A stretch of DNA of 64,000 bases from Schistocephalus solidus (lineage: Eukaryota; Platyhelminthes; Cestoda; Diphyllobothriidea; Diphyllobothriidae), in the NCBI GenBank assembly GCA_017591395.1, contig WEDG01004265.1:48950-112949 (forward strand). The letters are read 5' to 3'. Made by a program: the position numbers and the translations under genes. Shown in pieces: positions 1 to 10,525 of this stretch (its first letter is position 1; each line of letters starts with the position of its first letter). The notes beneath the pieces are model-generated. The model did no database searches. It had not been told where the DNA came from and saw nothing but the letters and a program-made list of their open reading frames with translations.

Positions 1-3000
1 TGGTCATTGTCGCAAACAACTATAGAAACACAGGAAATATTAAAAGGCTTCCGTCGAATAAAACTTCTACGGTATTATAACTGTCCTTTACAGCAGTATA
101 TGCATACCAGGGTGACAGACCCACCTTCATACTTACTTACATCTTAGATTTGCTATACTCATGAAATATCACATGAGATTTCGAAGTAGGTTTTCGATGT
201 GAAGAGAATTACCTAAGCAATAACAATTTTCATACAGCATTGTCCGCAACGTTTTATGCATGCCAGGATGTTGGCTGTTGAGTGAGCTTTTTTTCGGCCA
301 CCTGCAGAAAACTAAACTCTGAAAAAAATGAATGCTTACGTAAGATGAATTTTCCTGATTGCCTTTCGATCTGCCTATAAATTGTAACAAATATTCTAGA
401 AACCATGCGCGAAAATATTTTTTGTACCTATCATGTAGCAAAGTACGTGTTCTTCATAATTTATACTTGGATGGCGAACAGCTTTCCGTGTCAAAGCAGA
501 TTCTACTGGGGAAATTTTGTTAAGACCCCAAATGTTCTATTCGTATAGCATCGTATCTTCGTGTTTTTGAATGCTGCTTATAGATTGTAGAACATGGTCC
601 ACATGTATTATAGGATGTCTTGAGCTCTATGTAATTTCTTCCTAATAGTGTAGAGAAATATGTGATTTTTCCTAGACGGAATGAATACGGCCTGCAGTAT
701 GTAAACACTGAATGCAAGCGTGTTGACAGGTCACGTTGAAAATTCTTAGGCAAAGGAAAATATTTAAAATAAACTGATAGACCCTCTATTCAATTACGAC
801 ATTCGAGGCAGACACAGTTTTCACACAAAAAAGTATAAAATAGAATATTTTAGTGCGTTTTTGCCATAAATGTATTTTAATTAATAAGATAATTTAAAAG
901 CAGTTAGAAAAATTATACTACTTAATGAACCATTTTTAGAGTCTGCAGTGTATGCAGGCGGTTAGCATCAAACTCGTTCAAAAGGCCGCATTCTAACGGG
1001 ATTCAAATGTCTTGGGATTATGCTGCACGATAATTAATATTACGACCCCACCTAAAGCAATTCTTTTGAAAGGAAAGAATTATTTCGGAATTGCAGTTGC
1101 CACTTCACGAGATACCATATCTACGGTAGTTGGGCGAGGGAAATTCGCTTGCATAAAGATAGCATCTCCCGTGTTTCCCTTTCCCTACGTTAGAAGGCGA
1201 TTTCTCTCAAGTTACAAATCGAACTTCTAAAAATAGTGCCAGCGAATGTGGCTTCGTAGACCGTGTCGCTGGCAGAGTTCCCTCCGTTGGCGACATCAAA
1301 AAGTCCATCCAGGTCGAGTTAAATCCAGGCACGATATAGTTGTCCAGATCATCCTCTGTGGCCACGCTAGCAGCGGGTCACTTAAGCGCTTTCTTTCCCA
1401 TAACGTCGTGTATTTATTTGGCAATGGTTTTTAGTCTTGTCCGTGGTAGCTCTGCAAGCCCTGGGAAAAGTGTGATTTGAAGCGTTCTTGGTTTTCATTC
1501 GAAAGGCACAAGATGCAGGCCAGGATACGTTTTCTAGCTGATCACAGGTGAACACGTGGAGGTCAAAACCGTGATGACTATTTCGTGATTATCTACCCAC
1601 GTCGACCAGTCATACCTAAGTCAGGCTTTGAAAGGCTTGGCATTTGGGCATTGGTTTTGTTGACCAATAAACTGAGTGTTCGAGCGGTCGAGTAGCCTAA
1701 TTTAGAATGCATAAACGGCGATCTCTCCTGCTATGAATCTTCAGTCTTCAGTCCTGCAGCCAGTTTCAGCAACGCGTTATGAGTAATTAAAGATTATTGC
1801 CAGAAAAAAAGGATTAGTAGATGGCTTACCTCAAAGCCGCAGCTCCAAAATAAAACGGAATACTCAACGTCCACGATGCAGTCGGACCATAAAGTTTAAT
1901 GTCAGGGAAGCTACAAACTTTATTTCTTATTCCTGTGTATTCGTGTGCTCATATAGAACTTTAATGCTTGGTTCATCTCCGAATGAGCGTTGGGCAGTAG
2001 ATAGTCCAGAGTTTAGGACGTATAGCCCAAGCATCTGCTATTTCGGGAATTTTTTCATCCACCAAAACGACTTCAGACTGGTCATAAGAAAGTAAGAAAG
2101 CCTCTTGCTCTAAAGACCTCCCGACAATGTTATTACCTACATCCGATACGCAAGGGCTTTTCATTATGTCCCTTAGGCTAATTTCGATGGCCGTAGAAGG
2201 AGTTGAAATGAGAATATGACTTTCTAATTACTTACAGTGATAAAAAGTCGTTCCTTTCTAGAGTTTCTTTTATTTCAGTCTAAGCGCCTTCGTGCTCCAA
2301 AACCCCACGCCTACCTATACGGTTAAACTTCGTGCCCCTTGAAAATAATTAGTTTTGGGGAATGTAACGATTACGTTTGCTAAACAGCTAATTCACGTGC
2401 GGCAGATGTTCGAGTGAACATCAGTTACAACCATTCAAAAAATGACATTAAAGGATTGTAAAATGGAGTCCAAGTGGCAACCGAAACACACGTCCAGTTT
2501 AAGTTAAGTAAATAAACGTTGTAAATGGCATTGCTCTCCTTTCCTGAATCAAAGGGCTTAGAATATGTAAAAGGCTGAAGCATGGAGCACTAAGGACGCC
2601 TTTACTAAAAAAGGTAGCCAGTTATGCTGTTCTGGATTTTAAATGCTCTCCCTTTAAACAACACCTAACGTACAAGAAGTTAGTTTATTTAGATCATTAA
2701 AAGTTGTCAAGACTGCGTGTAGGCTGTAATTGTCATGCAATCTTCGGTTGAAGCTAAATGCTCTGACTGCATAAAAAACAAGTTATCCAAAGGTCCAAAG
2801 ATCCGGAAATCCTTACATGTCCTAGAAGAAAGAGACTATGTTCGTTATATTACATGAGCTGAAAATATGCGATGTTTAGAATTTCCATATTCTTAAATTA
2901 AGCAAATTTCAGTCCAAAAGTGCAAGCAATTGCGAAATGCCCTGTCGCATGAAACAGTGTCATGGATGAACCGCTTTGTCGACAAGCCTCTAGAAAAGCC

Positions 3001-3280
3001 AACAACTTATGAACTTTTGGTTTCTTAAGTAAAATCAGTACACGAGTCATAAGTGGATTTACAGATGGCCCACGTTCTGCAGTGAGATCGACTACTGGTA
3101 GGAAAATTGTTTCCTGTCGAAGGCAAGTCGGTAAATTGTTAGAAAAAGCACGACTTGCAATCGCTTTCGGTAACTGATTGTGGACACTGAAAAGTCACAA
3201 CACAAAATCCAATTCTGTTATAGGATCTGGGAAGATCGTACCGTATAACTATCCATCTCAACGCAGTGAGGTTTCCACTG
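1..3280. other. AT-rich non-coding stretch
   Basis: No recognisable exon, RNA gene or intact mobile element. Open frames here are short, lack known motifs and are interrupted on both strands. One segment (535-612) is a dispersed repeat listed separately. If the potassium-channel gene extends upstream of 19179, this stretch may be part of one of its introns. Confidence 0.5.
535..612 (+). repeat. Dispersed repeat R1, copy 1
   Basis: This segment shares blocks such as ATAGCATCGTATC and AATGCTGCTTAT in the same order and spacing with 42562-42640. Similarity is moderate, with small indels. Both copies sit in AT-rich non-coding DNA and I recognise no element class. Confidence 0.5.
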
Positions 3281-3840
3281 CCAACGCTAGACTGCTTTTT
3301 CAGTGCCTACAAAACTGATGCTGCCGCTTTTTGCATGTCTGCTTTGAGCTTGATGATCAACCCGAGAACAGGGGGCGGACAGAACTACTGCCCTAACCCG
3401 TCGCCCACAGATTGAAGTGGCGCGAAGCTCCAGTAACCTTAATGCTACCAACCGGTAGCCTCGATATGGCAGCAGTTGGTGTGCCTTAACGCGCGCCGAC
3501 TGCGCGGACTTGAGATGCGAGGGCAGCTCTCCGTTAATTGTCCTTCGGATGACGCCCAAGGGAGTTGACGCGCCGTGCCGGCGGCCAGGGGGCGGTGGAT
3601 GGTAATGGTGAAGATGACTCAGCGTAGACGGCAAAGCGTCCAAGTCGTGTTTGATGCGATCTCCACCCTCTGACTGGCGTACACTGATGGCCAAACTGAT
3701 TAGCTCCCTGTGCTGTACATTTGATGGGCCCTGTGAAAATATAATTCTGAATCACAAATTTAGGACTAGCAGCGGCCATGCTACGTTGGCTCTTGCATCT
3801 GATCAGTGTTTGTTCGCGTTATTACCAGGGGGAAGTTGAG
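3281..3840. other. GC-richer unclassified segment
   Basis: Base composition rises sharply against the AT-rich flanks, and two overlapping open frames (135 and 81 codons) run on the minus strand in different phases. Neither has a motif I recognise. Abrupt edges and overlapping frames in a non-genic setting are more typical of a fragment of a dispersed repeat than of a gene. Confidence 0.3.
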
Positions 3841-4267
3841 GGTAGGATAGAACTGCGTTATTTCAACCTTGGATATTGTTCTAGTTCTATACTCATGCCT
3901 CTGAGCGATTACGGACACAATACCGGGCAGTAAAATGCTCCATATTTTGGCAAACGACGCAAGATCAGAGAGGACTTGTGACTTAGACAATATGAAAACT
4001 CATTAATTCTGTCTACCGTCCGGGTAGAAAGCAAACCTGCATACTAATGACTACCCGCAGTCACTTTATGAATATTACGCAGCTATCCAACTACAGCTGA
4101 TGTATTTCAGCACAAATATTAATATACCCTTTTGGGTCGAGCCTAAAAGCTTCGTTCAGATGGATTTACTCCATGGTTACGCATTAGTTTCCGAGGATAT
4201 TAAAAAAGCACAACATTGTGACTGCAGTTTATATACAAAAACACATGGAAAACATTTGGATATGCAC

Positions 4268-4352
4268 TGATGAGCCAGACCCTTGCAGCTGTTTCCAGCA
4301 GCGGCAGAATAACAGCGAAATACGTGTTTTGGGCTTTTAGATAGTAGCTCTA
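4268..4352 (-). repeat. Dispersed repeat R2, minus copy
   Basis: Read on the minus strand, this matches 10166-10260 and 38705-38800. The shared order is an 'AGCTAAAA..CC' block, a 'TATTCTGCC..CTGC' block and a 'GGCTCATCAGTG' block. Divergent but collinear. Confidence 0.5.
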
Positions 4353-4399
4353 CTGTCGGTATGGCATCGGATATTAAGCTACGTACTTGCTGTCTTGCC

Positions 4400-4747
4400 G
4401 GTTTAGATCAGGAATAATGACATTCGTTGATGAACACTCCACCACTCGCTAACAAAACTCACTCGTCCCGTTCTGTCTTGGGGCTCAATCTCCAGCCCAT
4501 CTAGCAGCCGCAAAGAGACTAGTATCATAGTCATATAAACAACAAACAATGCTCAATGGTAAGAGCGTTAAACTTCTGATCAACAGGACGTGGATCATAG
4601 CCATTCCAGTTTCCCTAGTCTTTGTCAGCAATGCCAATCTGCATTTACTAGTAGTAGCTGCTGTGCGGACACTGGCGGTGCTCGACAGTGGGCCCCAAGA
4701 CAGAACGGAACAAATGAGTTCTATTAGTGATTGTTGAGCATTCATCA

Positions 4748-4748
<1 letters not shown>
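4400..4748. repeat. SINE-A copy in fold-back form
   Basis: Contains the SINE-A tail ('AGCCATTCCAGTTTCCCTAGTCTTTGTC', broken here by spaces in alignment: AGCCATTCC, CCTAGTCTTTGTC) and an A-box-like 'GCTCAATGGTAAGAGC'. The ends are inverted repeats: CCGTTCTGTCTTGGGGC near 4470 against GCCCCAAGACAGAACGG near 4692. It is followed directly by the (TA)n tract and PLE1. Confidence 0.6.

Positions 4749-4751
<3 letters not shown>

Positions 4752-4804
<53 letters not shown>
4752..4804. repeat. (TA)n microsatellite
   Basis: An uninterrupted TA tract of about 26 units, immediately adjoining the 3' end of PLE1. Confidence 0.95.
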
Positions 4805-4806
<2 letters not shown>

Positions 4807-4943
4807 AGAAAATACGGACCCCAGGTGTTGAAATGGAAGGAGAAGATAAGGCGATCTCTGGGGCAGAAGGTATACTTGTCTGACGTTTCACACTCATACT
4901 CGAGCGCATCATCGGAGATAGAGAATAGGGGGAACTACATGGT
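4804..4943 (-). repeat. PLE1 3' pseudo-LTR
   Basis: Nearly identical to 7338-7477, starting at GGAGAAAATACGG and ending at ACTACATGGTT. Same orientation as the other copy, so it is a direct repeat. Confidence 0.9.
4875..4920 (-). ncRNA. Hammerhead-like motif in PLE1 3' pseudo-LTR
   Basis: On the minus strand the order is a short stem I (ATCT with AGAC), core CCGATGA (4909-4915), a six-pair stem II (GCGCTC with GAGTGT, two G-U pairs, loop GAGTAT), then GAAAC and GTC at 4882-4889. ACGT between GAA and C is self-complementary and could form helix III only as a dimer, as reported for PLE hammerheads. The core differs from CTGANGA at one site (U4 to C), so activity may be weak or lost. Confidence 0.55.
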
Positions 4944-4963
4944 TTTAAAGGGGTCTTTCGTGC

Positions 4964-5454
4964 TCACTTGCGGTTGGTCCAGCTGCCTCGTTTCTCATTG
5001 GTCCTCCCCTCGTGTGCCAATGGTGCTTGACGGCCCTCATAGGGCACTGGTAGGTCAATGCTGCAGTTGATAGAGTTGGCGTCTGACTGCCAAGCTTCGA
5101 TGACTTCCCTCGCCAGTCTGTTTTCGGCTCGGCCGAGCACTTGAGCCCCGTCAAAATCGAACCGGTGGTTGTTTTCTAGACTATGCATGGCGACGTGTGA
5201 TCGAATATCCTTTTCGCCTTACGGCCAAAAGTGTGCTCGTGCATGCGCGTACTCAGTCGTTTATCGGTCATGCCGCAGTAGTTGGCCGGGCAGTCTAGAC
5301 AGTTGACACGGTAAATAACGCCTGAGGTGTCTGCGGGTGGTAGTCGGCCCTTTGGTTGCATGACTAATCGACGGATGGTGGCCTCCGGTCGGTGTCCAAT
5401 GCCCACGTTTAGTGGTCTTAACACGCGCTCAGTGGCTTCTGAGACGTTCCTCAC
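4964..5454 (-). pseudogene. PLE1 GIY-YIG endonuclease domain
   Basis: Read on the minus strand, the frame 5454-5176 contains VIYRVNCLDCPANYCGMTDKR, matching the PLE GIY-YIG start (Y..C..C...Y.G.T..R) with LSTRMHEH after it. A second frame, 5188-4964, continues it with HSLENNHRFDFDGAQVL and REVIEAWQSD..SIN. The domain nicks DNA to prime reverse transcription in PLEs. The two frames imply a frameshift near 5180, so this copy is unlikely to be functional. Confidence 0.85.
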
Positions 5455-7448
5455 CTAGGGCAAGACATGGAAGGTTTCAGGTCTTTGTTTAGGCTCACCT
5501 TCGGTCTTTGTATGCCTTTGGAATAAGCATGTGTTTACGAAGCTGCGTGGATATCCACTGGCGAGAAAGAGGCGCCATAGGGTTTTACGTTCTCGCAGCT
5601 TCTCAGCCTCTGTGCTGCAGTGTGTCTGGATGCGGCGAAAAAGCGATCGGACGCAACTGCGTTTTATGCGACAAGGGTGATTGCTGTTGTAGTGAAGAAT
5701 TTTCTCCGTGTTTGTCACTTTTCGAAACACGCCAGTCTGGAGGGTTCCGTCCTCCTGCCTTGATATCTGAACATCGAGAAAAGGAAGCATTCCATCCTCT
5801 TCTTCCTCCATTGTGAATTGAATCTGTGGAAAAATCGAGTTCAGATCCCTTTTGAAATTCTCTTTGGCTTCTCGGTGTATGATAACAAAGGTGTCGTCTA
5901 CGTAGCGCATCCAGAATGTCGGCTTGTAGATCTGGAAGACCTGAGTTTCCAGTTCTTGCAGGATGGCCTCCGCAAGGTAGCCGGAGATCGGTGATCCCAT
6001 CGGGAGTTCCCTGGATTTTGCTCATAAACATAGCCGTTAAACGTGAAGTACGTGCGAAGGCAGTAGTCAAGTAACTCCATTGCGTGTTCCCTTTTAAAGG
6101 TTTTCCTTCATCGTTGTACCTTCTGTCCAGAAGGTCATCGATGACTCTCATGGCCTAATTCTTTTGGGATGGATGTGAATAAGGAGACGACGTCAAAGGA
6201 CACCATTATCTCGTCAGGGGCGATTGTGATGCCTCGGAGTTTTTCTAGGAAGTGCGTTGAGGATACGGCTGTGTGTTCTGAGCCGTCTACCAGCTTCTTC
6301 AAATGCTTAGCGAGCCATTTAGCCAGTCCGTAGGTAGGCGCTGCCTTTCAGCGCCACGATGGGCCGTAGGGGAACATTCGGCTTGTGGATTTTTGGCAAA
6401 CCGTAGAACCGCGCTAAGGCGGCATCCTGTGGTTTCATTTGTCTCCAATCGTTTACGGATATTGCCTTTTGGCTCCTCATTAGATTCAGACTCTTATTGA
6501 TTTTTCCTACCAGTGTTTTCATAGGGTCAGATTCGACGACCTTATATGACTGACTGTCGTTTAGTAGCTCCTGAGCTTTTGCCACGTATTCTGACTTGTC
6601 CAAGATTACAGTTGCCCGTCCTTGTCCGCTGGAACAATAACAATTTCTTCGTGCTTCTTTAGTTCCCTAATGGCCTTTACCTCGGCTGGAGGGATGGTTC
6701 GGCGTGGCCTGTGGGATATGATGAGGGAGGCGACTTGTTGGCGGATCGAGTACTTGGCGTCTTCTGTGGTCTGTGTCTTTGAGAGTGTCGCTTCCAGTGA
6801 GGCAATAAAATCCACTGTATGTGCGTCTCCTGTGTTGAAGCCGGATTCATGCTGAAGCACCTTAATCTGATTAGATGTTAGTTGTTTAGACGACAGATTA
6901 TGGACGGATGCTTGTTCAGGTACGTGTGCCTGTGCTTGTTTTAGGCTACACATTTTGTTCAGTAGTTGGGCCTTTTTCTTATCTCGGACCTCATTCATCT
7001 TATTCATTATACAGCGCTCTAAGTTTTGCAGTGTTGTCATCTCCAGGCGCGATGCACATTCTGCTTTCTCCCGTTCGATTTCCCTGCCGTATTTTTGTAG
7101 ACGAATGTGGCATTCATTGATGAGGGTTCTTAATAGGCGGTGTCTGAAGTTCCTGGCGACATCCCGACCGAAATTCGTTTTAGCTGGTGGTCTTACAGAA
7201 ACACTCCGTGGCATAATGTCCGACCTCAGGCATTCGTGCAGAAAGGCTAATTGTGCCCATGTAGATCCTTGTCTACGGGAAAATATTTCCCAGTGCCGTG
7301 CTCGGCAAAGCGCATTGCGCCCGAAATTCTCATGGATATAGGAGAAAATACGGACCCCAGGTGTTAAAATGGAAGGAGAAGATAAGGCGATCTCTGGGGT
7401 AGAAGGTATACTTGTCTGACGTTTCACACTCATACTCGAGCGCATCAT
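5455..7448 (-). pseudogene. PLE1 reverse transcriptase, multiply frameshifted
   Basis: The minus-strand N-terminal frame 7448-6606 holds the basic region before the RT and ends in IVIVPADKDGQL. It shifts by one base near 6612 into frame 6603-6319, which has FYGLPKIHKPNVPLRPIV. After further shifts, frame 6000-5455 begins MGSPISGYLAEAILQELE and includes the catalytic RYVDDTFVII (YVDD). Compared with PLE5 the full RT core is present but disrupted at about five places. The 7448 start codon lies inside the ribozyme-like motif, so a translated product would start elsewhere. This is a dead copy. Confidence 0.85.
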
Positions 7449-7477
7449 CGGAGATACAGAATAGGGGGAACTACATG
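7338..7477 (-). repeat. PLE1 5' pseudo-LTR
   Basis: Direct repeat partner of 4804-4943. It lies upstream of the RT on the coding strand, and its outer end runs into a TATATATGG microsatellite. Confidence 0.9.
7411..7456 (-). ncRNA. Hammerhead-like motif in PLE1 5' pseudo-LTR
   Basis: Same motif as at 4875-4920, with core CCGATGA at 7445-7451 and GAAACGTC at 7418-7425. Both copies carry the same U4-to-C change, so it probably predates this insertion. Confidence 0.55.
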
Positions 7478-7561
7478 GTTATATATATGGTATATATATA
7501 TATGGTATATGGTATGGTATATATATATATATGGTATATATATATATATGGTATATGGTAT

Positions 7562-7593
<32 letters not shown>
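7478..7593. repeat. Compound TA / GGTA microsatellite
   Basis: TA tracts interrupted by GGTATA and GGTATGG units. It separates the 5' end of PLE1 from the 3' end of the next PLE. Confidence 0.95.
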
Positions 7594-7596
<3 letters not shown>

Positions 7597-7627
7597 AGAA
7601 AAATGGTCTTCGGGAACTGGTGTTTTA

Positions 7628-7672
7628 CTCGTAAATTTTCAAGTTGGTTACACCAACCCGTCGTCAGACGAA
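7628..7672 (-). ncRNA. Hammerhead ribozyme, type I minimal, PLE4
   Basis: On the minus strand all parts are in order. Stem I is TTCGT (7668-7672) with ACGAG (7628-7632), five pairs. The core CTGACGA is exact (7661-7667). Stem II is CGGGTTGG with CCAACTTG around loop TGTAA (7640-7660). GAA is followed by a self-complementary AATT, which would form helix III only in a dimer, and H17 is U at 7633. PLEs are known to carry such minimal hammerheads in their pseudo-LTRs. This is the best-formed example in the window. Confidence 0.8.
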
Positions 7673-7984
7673 ATGAACAGAGGAGAAAGTGAAGTGGCGC
7701 GACAGGACAGACGGTGACAAACAAACAGCTGGTGTGAGTGGGTGGTGGGTGGACCCATAATCGGGGCATGTTTTGGGACGGGGGAGGTGAGGAGAGAACA
7801 ATAACATTGGCTTGTTTGGGAGGGGGAGGTGGGCGGCGAGTAACTACGGCCAGCTAGATTATCGATCATGGTTCCGGGTTGGATTTAAAGGTCACTGCGT
7901 CGATTGGAGGTGTCGGAATGTTTAATTGCGGTTCACCATGTGTGAGGTGGGGTTGGCGACAAGTGAGATTAAAAGCCGCTAGGA

Positions 7985-8707
7985 TTAGCAGTCGTTGCTA
8001 GGGTGTGGGCACTCGTTTGTAAATCGTGCACGTAATTCTTCGTAATGAGCATCTAGGTCAACGTGGCGGTTAATGCTGGCTGTGCTAGAGTTCCAAGCTA
8101 CGAGGAATTCTCGAGCTTGTTTGGTGTTGGCCATGGCGATCACGTCGGTACCGTCCCAATTGAAGCGATGGTCGCATTCAAGGGAGTGCGCAAACACGAG
8201 TGATAAGGGGTCACGTCGGCGAATGGCTAGCTAATGTTCATTGATGCGAGTCCCAAGACGTCGGCCTGTATGGCCAATGTAAACAGAAGGGCAGTTGGCG
8301 CACGGTATGCGGTAAATGACATTGCTTAATTGTTCTTTTGGTAGGGGGTCCTTTACTCTGCATAGGGTTGCGCGTATGGAGGACGCAGGATTGTGGGCGA
8401 CAGAGATGCCAAAGTGAGTTAATTGTCGAGAGATTGTTTTGGAAACACCTTGCAGGTAAGGTAAGGAATAAAATTTCCGTGGCACTATATCGCAATTAGA
8501 AACAAGGTTCTGCGTTTGTCTCTGGCGTCGAAGACAATTTTTCATGAAGCTCGTTGGGTATCCATTGGACCGGAAGAACTGATACAAATACGATAGTTCT
8601 TTCTTAAGAAGGTCATCGCTGCTGCAATAGCGGAAGGCCCGATGGAAAAGGGTGCGAACACAGCTTCTTTTGTGGGCCGCAGGGTGGTAACTTGCATAGT
8701 TAAGCAC
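7985..8707 (-). pseudogene. PLE4 RT C-terminus and GIY-YIG endonuclease
   Basis: The minus-strand frame 8707-8231 runs through the RT thumb/linker (HPAAHKRSCVRTLFHRAFRYC) into the endonuclease: VIYRIPCANCPSVYIGHTGRR then LGTRINEH. A stop codon follows at 8231-8233. The same frame then continues to 7985 with FAHSLECDHRFNWDGTDV and REFLVAWNSSTASINRHVDL. Apart from that in-frame stop the C-terminal part is well kept. The catalytic RT palm is absent because of 5' truncation. The C..C pair inside the GIY-YIG start is typical of EN+ PLEs. Confidence 0.87.
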
Positions 8708-8860
8708 AATTTCTGCAGTAGAGTCCCTTCGGTGGACAACGACTCAGTGATGGTGGATTCGCAACAAGCGTCCACCGAAAGGACTCTACTGCAGAAATCG
8801 TGCTTAACTATGCATGTCCTGCACTTAATAATTTCAGAAATTATTTACCCGATACATATA

Positions 8861-8893
8861 TCTATATATATATGTTTGTGTGTGTGTGTGTGT
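8861..8893. repeat. TA then TG microsatellite
   Basis: A short TATATATA tract followed by (TG)n, just outside the inverted 5' end of PLE4. Confidence 0.85.
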
Positions 8894-8904
8894 ATTTTCT
8901 GGCT

Positions 8905-9300
8905 GTGCCCCCTAAACGGGTCACGTGCTAGATGCGTTGGACCAACACGGTGGCCACATTAGGGCACAGTAGGCGTTATTCGGGTTGCGCTCCCATAACA
9001 AATGCCGAACATGGAGGTGTGGTGGCACGCCTAGGGGCGGCTAGGACTTAGGGGACATAGCCGCGCCAGCCACCTGCGTCCTCTCCCACCTCCGGTCTTC
9101 TTGACTCTGTCTTGACACCGGGCTCAGGTGGGGGAGGAGGAGAGTGTGCTGTAGATGCAGCGCAAGTCTACTATCACTTTAAACTAAATCACGCGCAAGT
9201 CACCGTCCCTGCTCCAATTTCCCATGGAGCATACGGTAGACATCGCCGGACTACGATGGTCGAACTGTCGTGTATATTTCTGGCTGCATACTGACATTTT
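8905..9300 (+). repeat. Dispersed repeat R3, copy 1
   Basis: GC-richer unit shared with 40150-40700 and, inverted, with 58890-59100. Shared blocks include GCGCTCCCATAACAAATGCC, CCACCTCCGGTCTT, TAGATGCAGC..AAGT and GCAAGTCACCGTCCCTGC. I see no tRNA head and no coding capacity. It could be the 3' end of a non-LTR element or a separate SINE. Confidence 0.7.
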
Positions 9301-9445
9301 ATGAATACTAGGTGGTTATCCCACTGTAGCAGATGTATTTTGGCTAAAGTATGCATATCACCTTTTGAACTGACACTTTAAAGTGTTTACTCCAACGAAA
9401 CGCATGAAATACTAAGGAGATTAAAAAATCAAATAATAAATTTTC

Positions 9446-9700
9446 TCGGACACGGAAATATGGACCCGTCACGCCTGAAAGGTAACTTTCCACTGAATTC
9501 CCAGGGAATTTATATTTTCGTGCCCTAACTTTAAACCTAACTCCAACCCTATTACTTGGCCTAACCTTTATACACCCAACCCTGCCAAAATTCCTCCGAA
9601 TCCTAAGCAGAATCCCAGTCCTACTCCAACCATAATTATAATGTCCCTCTGCAGTGCATGCCACGCATGTTATACGAGAATCCATATTCCGTGCCTAAAT
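9446..9700. mobile_element. Small TIR element with telomere-like interior, copy 1
   Basis: Ends are inverted repeats: CACGGAAATATGGA (9451-9464) against TCCATATTCCGTG (9681-9693), one indel. The interior (9515-9640) is full of degenerate CCTAAC / CCAACCCT units. It has the length and layout of a MITE without coding capacity, and shares the GACACGG start with the element at 16682. Confidence 0.55.
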
Positions 9701-10165
9701 TTAACATTTTAGGTGAGAATTTCGAGACTCGTTTTTCTCTCCTGGTAAAATGCGAAAGTTACTCGTACGCTTTCTTTAAACGCCTGTGGCCGACTGCGAA
9801 CAGGTGAATATATGACGTAACTCAAACGAGTTTACAGAAACAGAATTTGTTGGAAGTGGCTAAATTCAAGGTCCGTGGGCGACAATATTAGTATGAAAAT
9901 TACACGTGTGCAACTTTCATTGCAAAACATACCTACAATAAGAATTCGTCAGGTGAGGCAGTGACGTTGGTAGGACTAACCATTATCTGATGGCCCCTCA
10001 CAAGATATCAAAAACTGTGTAAAGCGGACTGTTCAAGTGACCGGTGTCCCATCTCTACGACCCAATGTAGATGCATAGCTGAACAAATGACATCGTAATG
10101 AAGCAAGAAATCTAACAAAATTTCAAGTCAAAATCCGGATGACATGCAAAATTATTTACCATAAT
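9701..10165. other. No feature recognised
   Basis: AT-rich sequence with no open frame, tRNA fold or repeat that I can relate to the rest of the window. Confidence 0.4.
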
Positions 10166-10525
10166 AGCATTACAGGTACTAGCTAAAAGCTCAGTCATTG
10201 TTTTGCCGATATTCTGCCTCTGCATGGCAAAGCTGCAAGCGGTTCGGCTCATCAGTGAGTCCCCAGCACTCCCTCTGTGCTTTCTGGCAGAAACTCCAAG
10301 TTTGAAATTGTCGTTCCTTTAAAATTAATTCAGGAATTCATATCTTATTTGGAGCAGATCAGTATATGTATGCCATGCAAATACGTCCTGGTTTGCCGTA
10401 CTGACAGCCCAGGTATTAGCTAAGAGCTCAGACACGCATGTTTCGGCGACCTTGCGCTGCTGCAAGAAGCGGATGGGAGGTATTGAGCTCACCGGGGTCC
10501 CCCCCAGTGAAGCAGCCTGTTGTCT
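10166..10525 (+). repeat. Dispersed repeat R2, two tandem partial copies
   Basis: Two collinear matches to the R2 family: 10166-10290 (CAGGTACTAGCTAAAAGCTCAG, split here as CAGGTACTAGC, TAAAAGCTCAG; then GCAAGCGGTTCGGCTCATCAG) and 10414-10520 (CAGGTATTAGCTAAGAGCTC; then TGCAAGAAGCGG, GAGCTCACC). Spacing is about 250 bp. Confidence 0.6.

Larger units (their letters stand above)
4804..7478 (-). mobile_element. Penelope-like element PLE1, full length but decayed
   Basis: A PLE on the minus strand, flanked by two direct repeats of about 140 bp (4804-4943 and 7338-7477) that differ at only a few positions. These are pseudo-LTRs, as is usual for PLEs. Between them lie an RT coding region and a C-terminal GIY-YIG endonuclease, broken into at least five frames. 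TA-rich microsatellites lie on both sides. Each pseudo-LTR holds a hammerhead-like motif on the coding strand. Confidence 0.9.
7594..8814 (-). mobile_element. Penelope-like element PLE4, 5'-truncated
   Basis: A minus-strand PLE that keeps only the end of the RT, the GIY-YIG domain and the 3' pseudo-LTR. The 3' end abuts the microsatellite at 7593. Its 5' end is a 45-bp inverted repeat (8693-8737 against 8770-8814, two mismatches). Coding sequence and pseudo-LTR are close relatives of PLE5. Confidence 0.88.

Noticed and set aside
3287..3779. Two minus-strand frames as a gene
   Set aside because: They overlap in different phases, lack recognisable motifs, and lie in a segment whose composition suggests a repeat fragment.
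7412..7594. Plus-strand frame MSDVSHSYSS...
   Set aside because: Translation of the antisense pseudo-LTR and the adjoining TA microsatellite.
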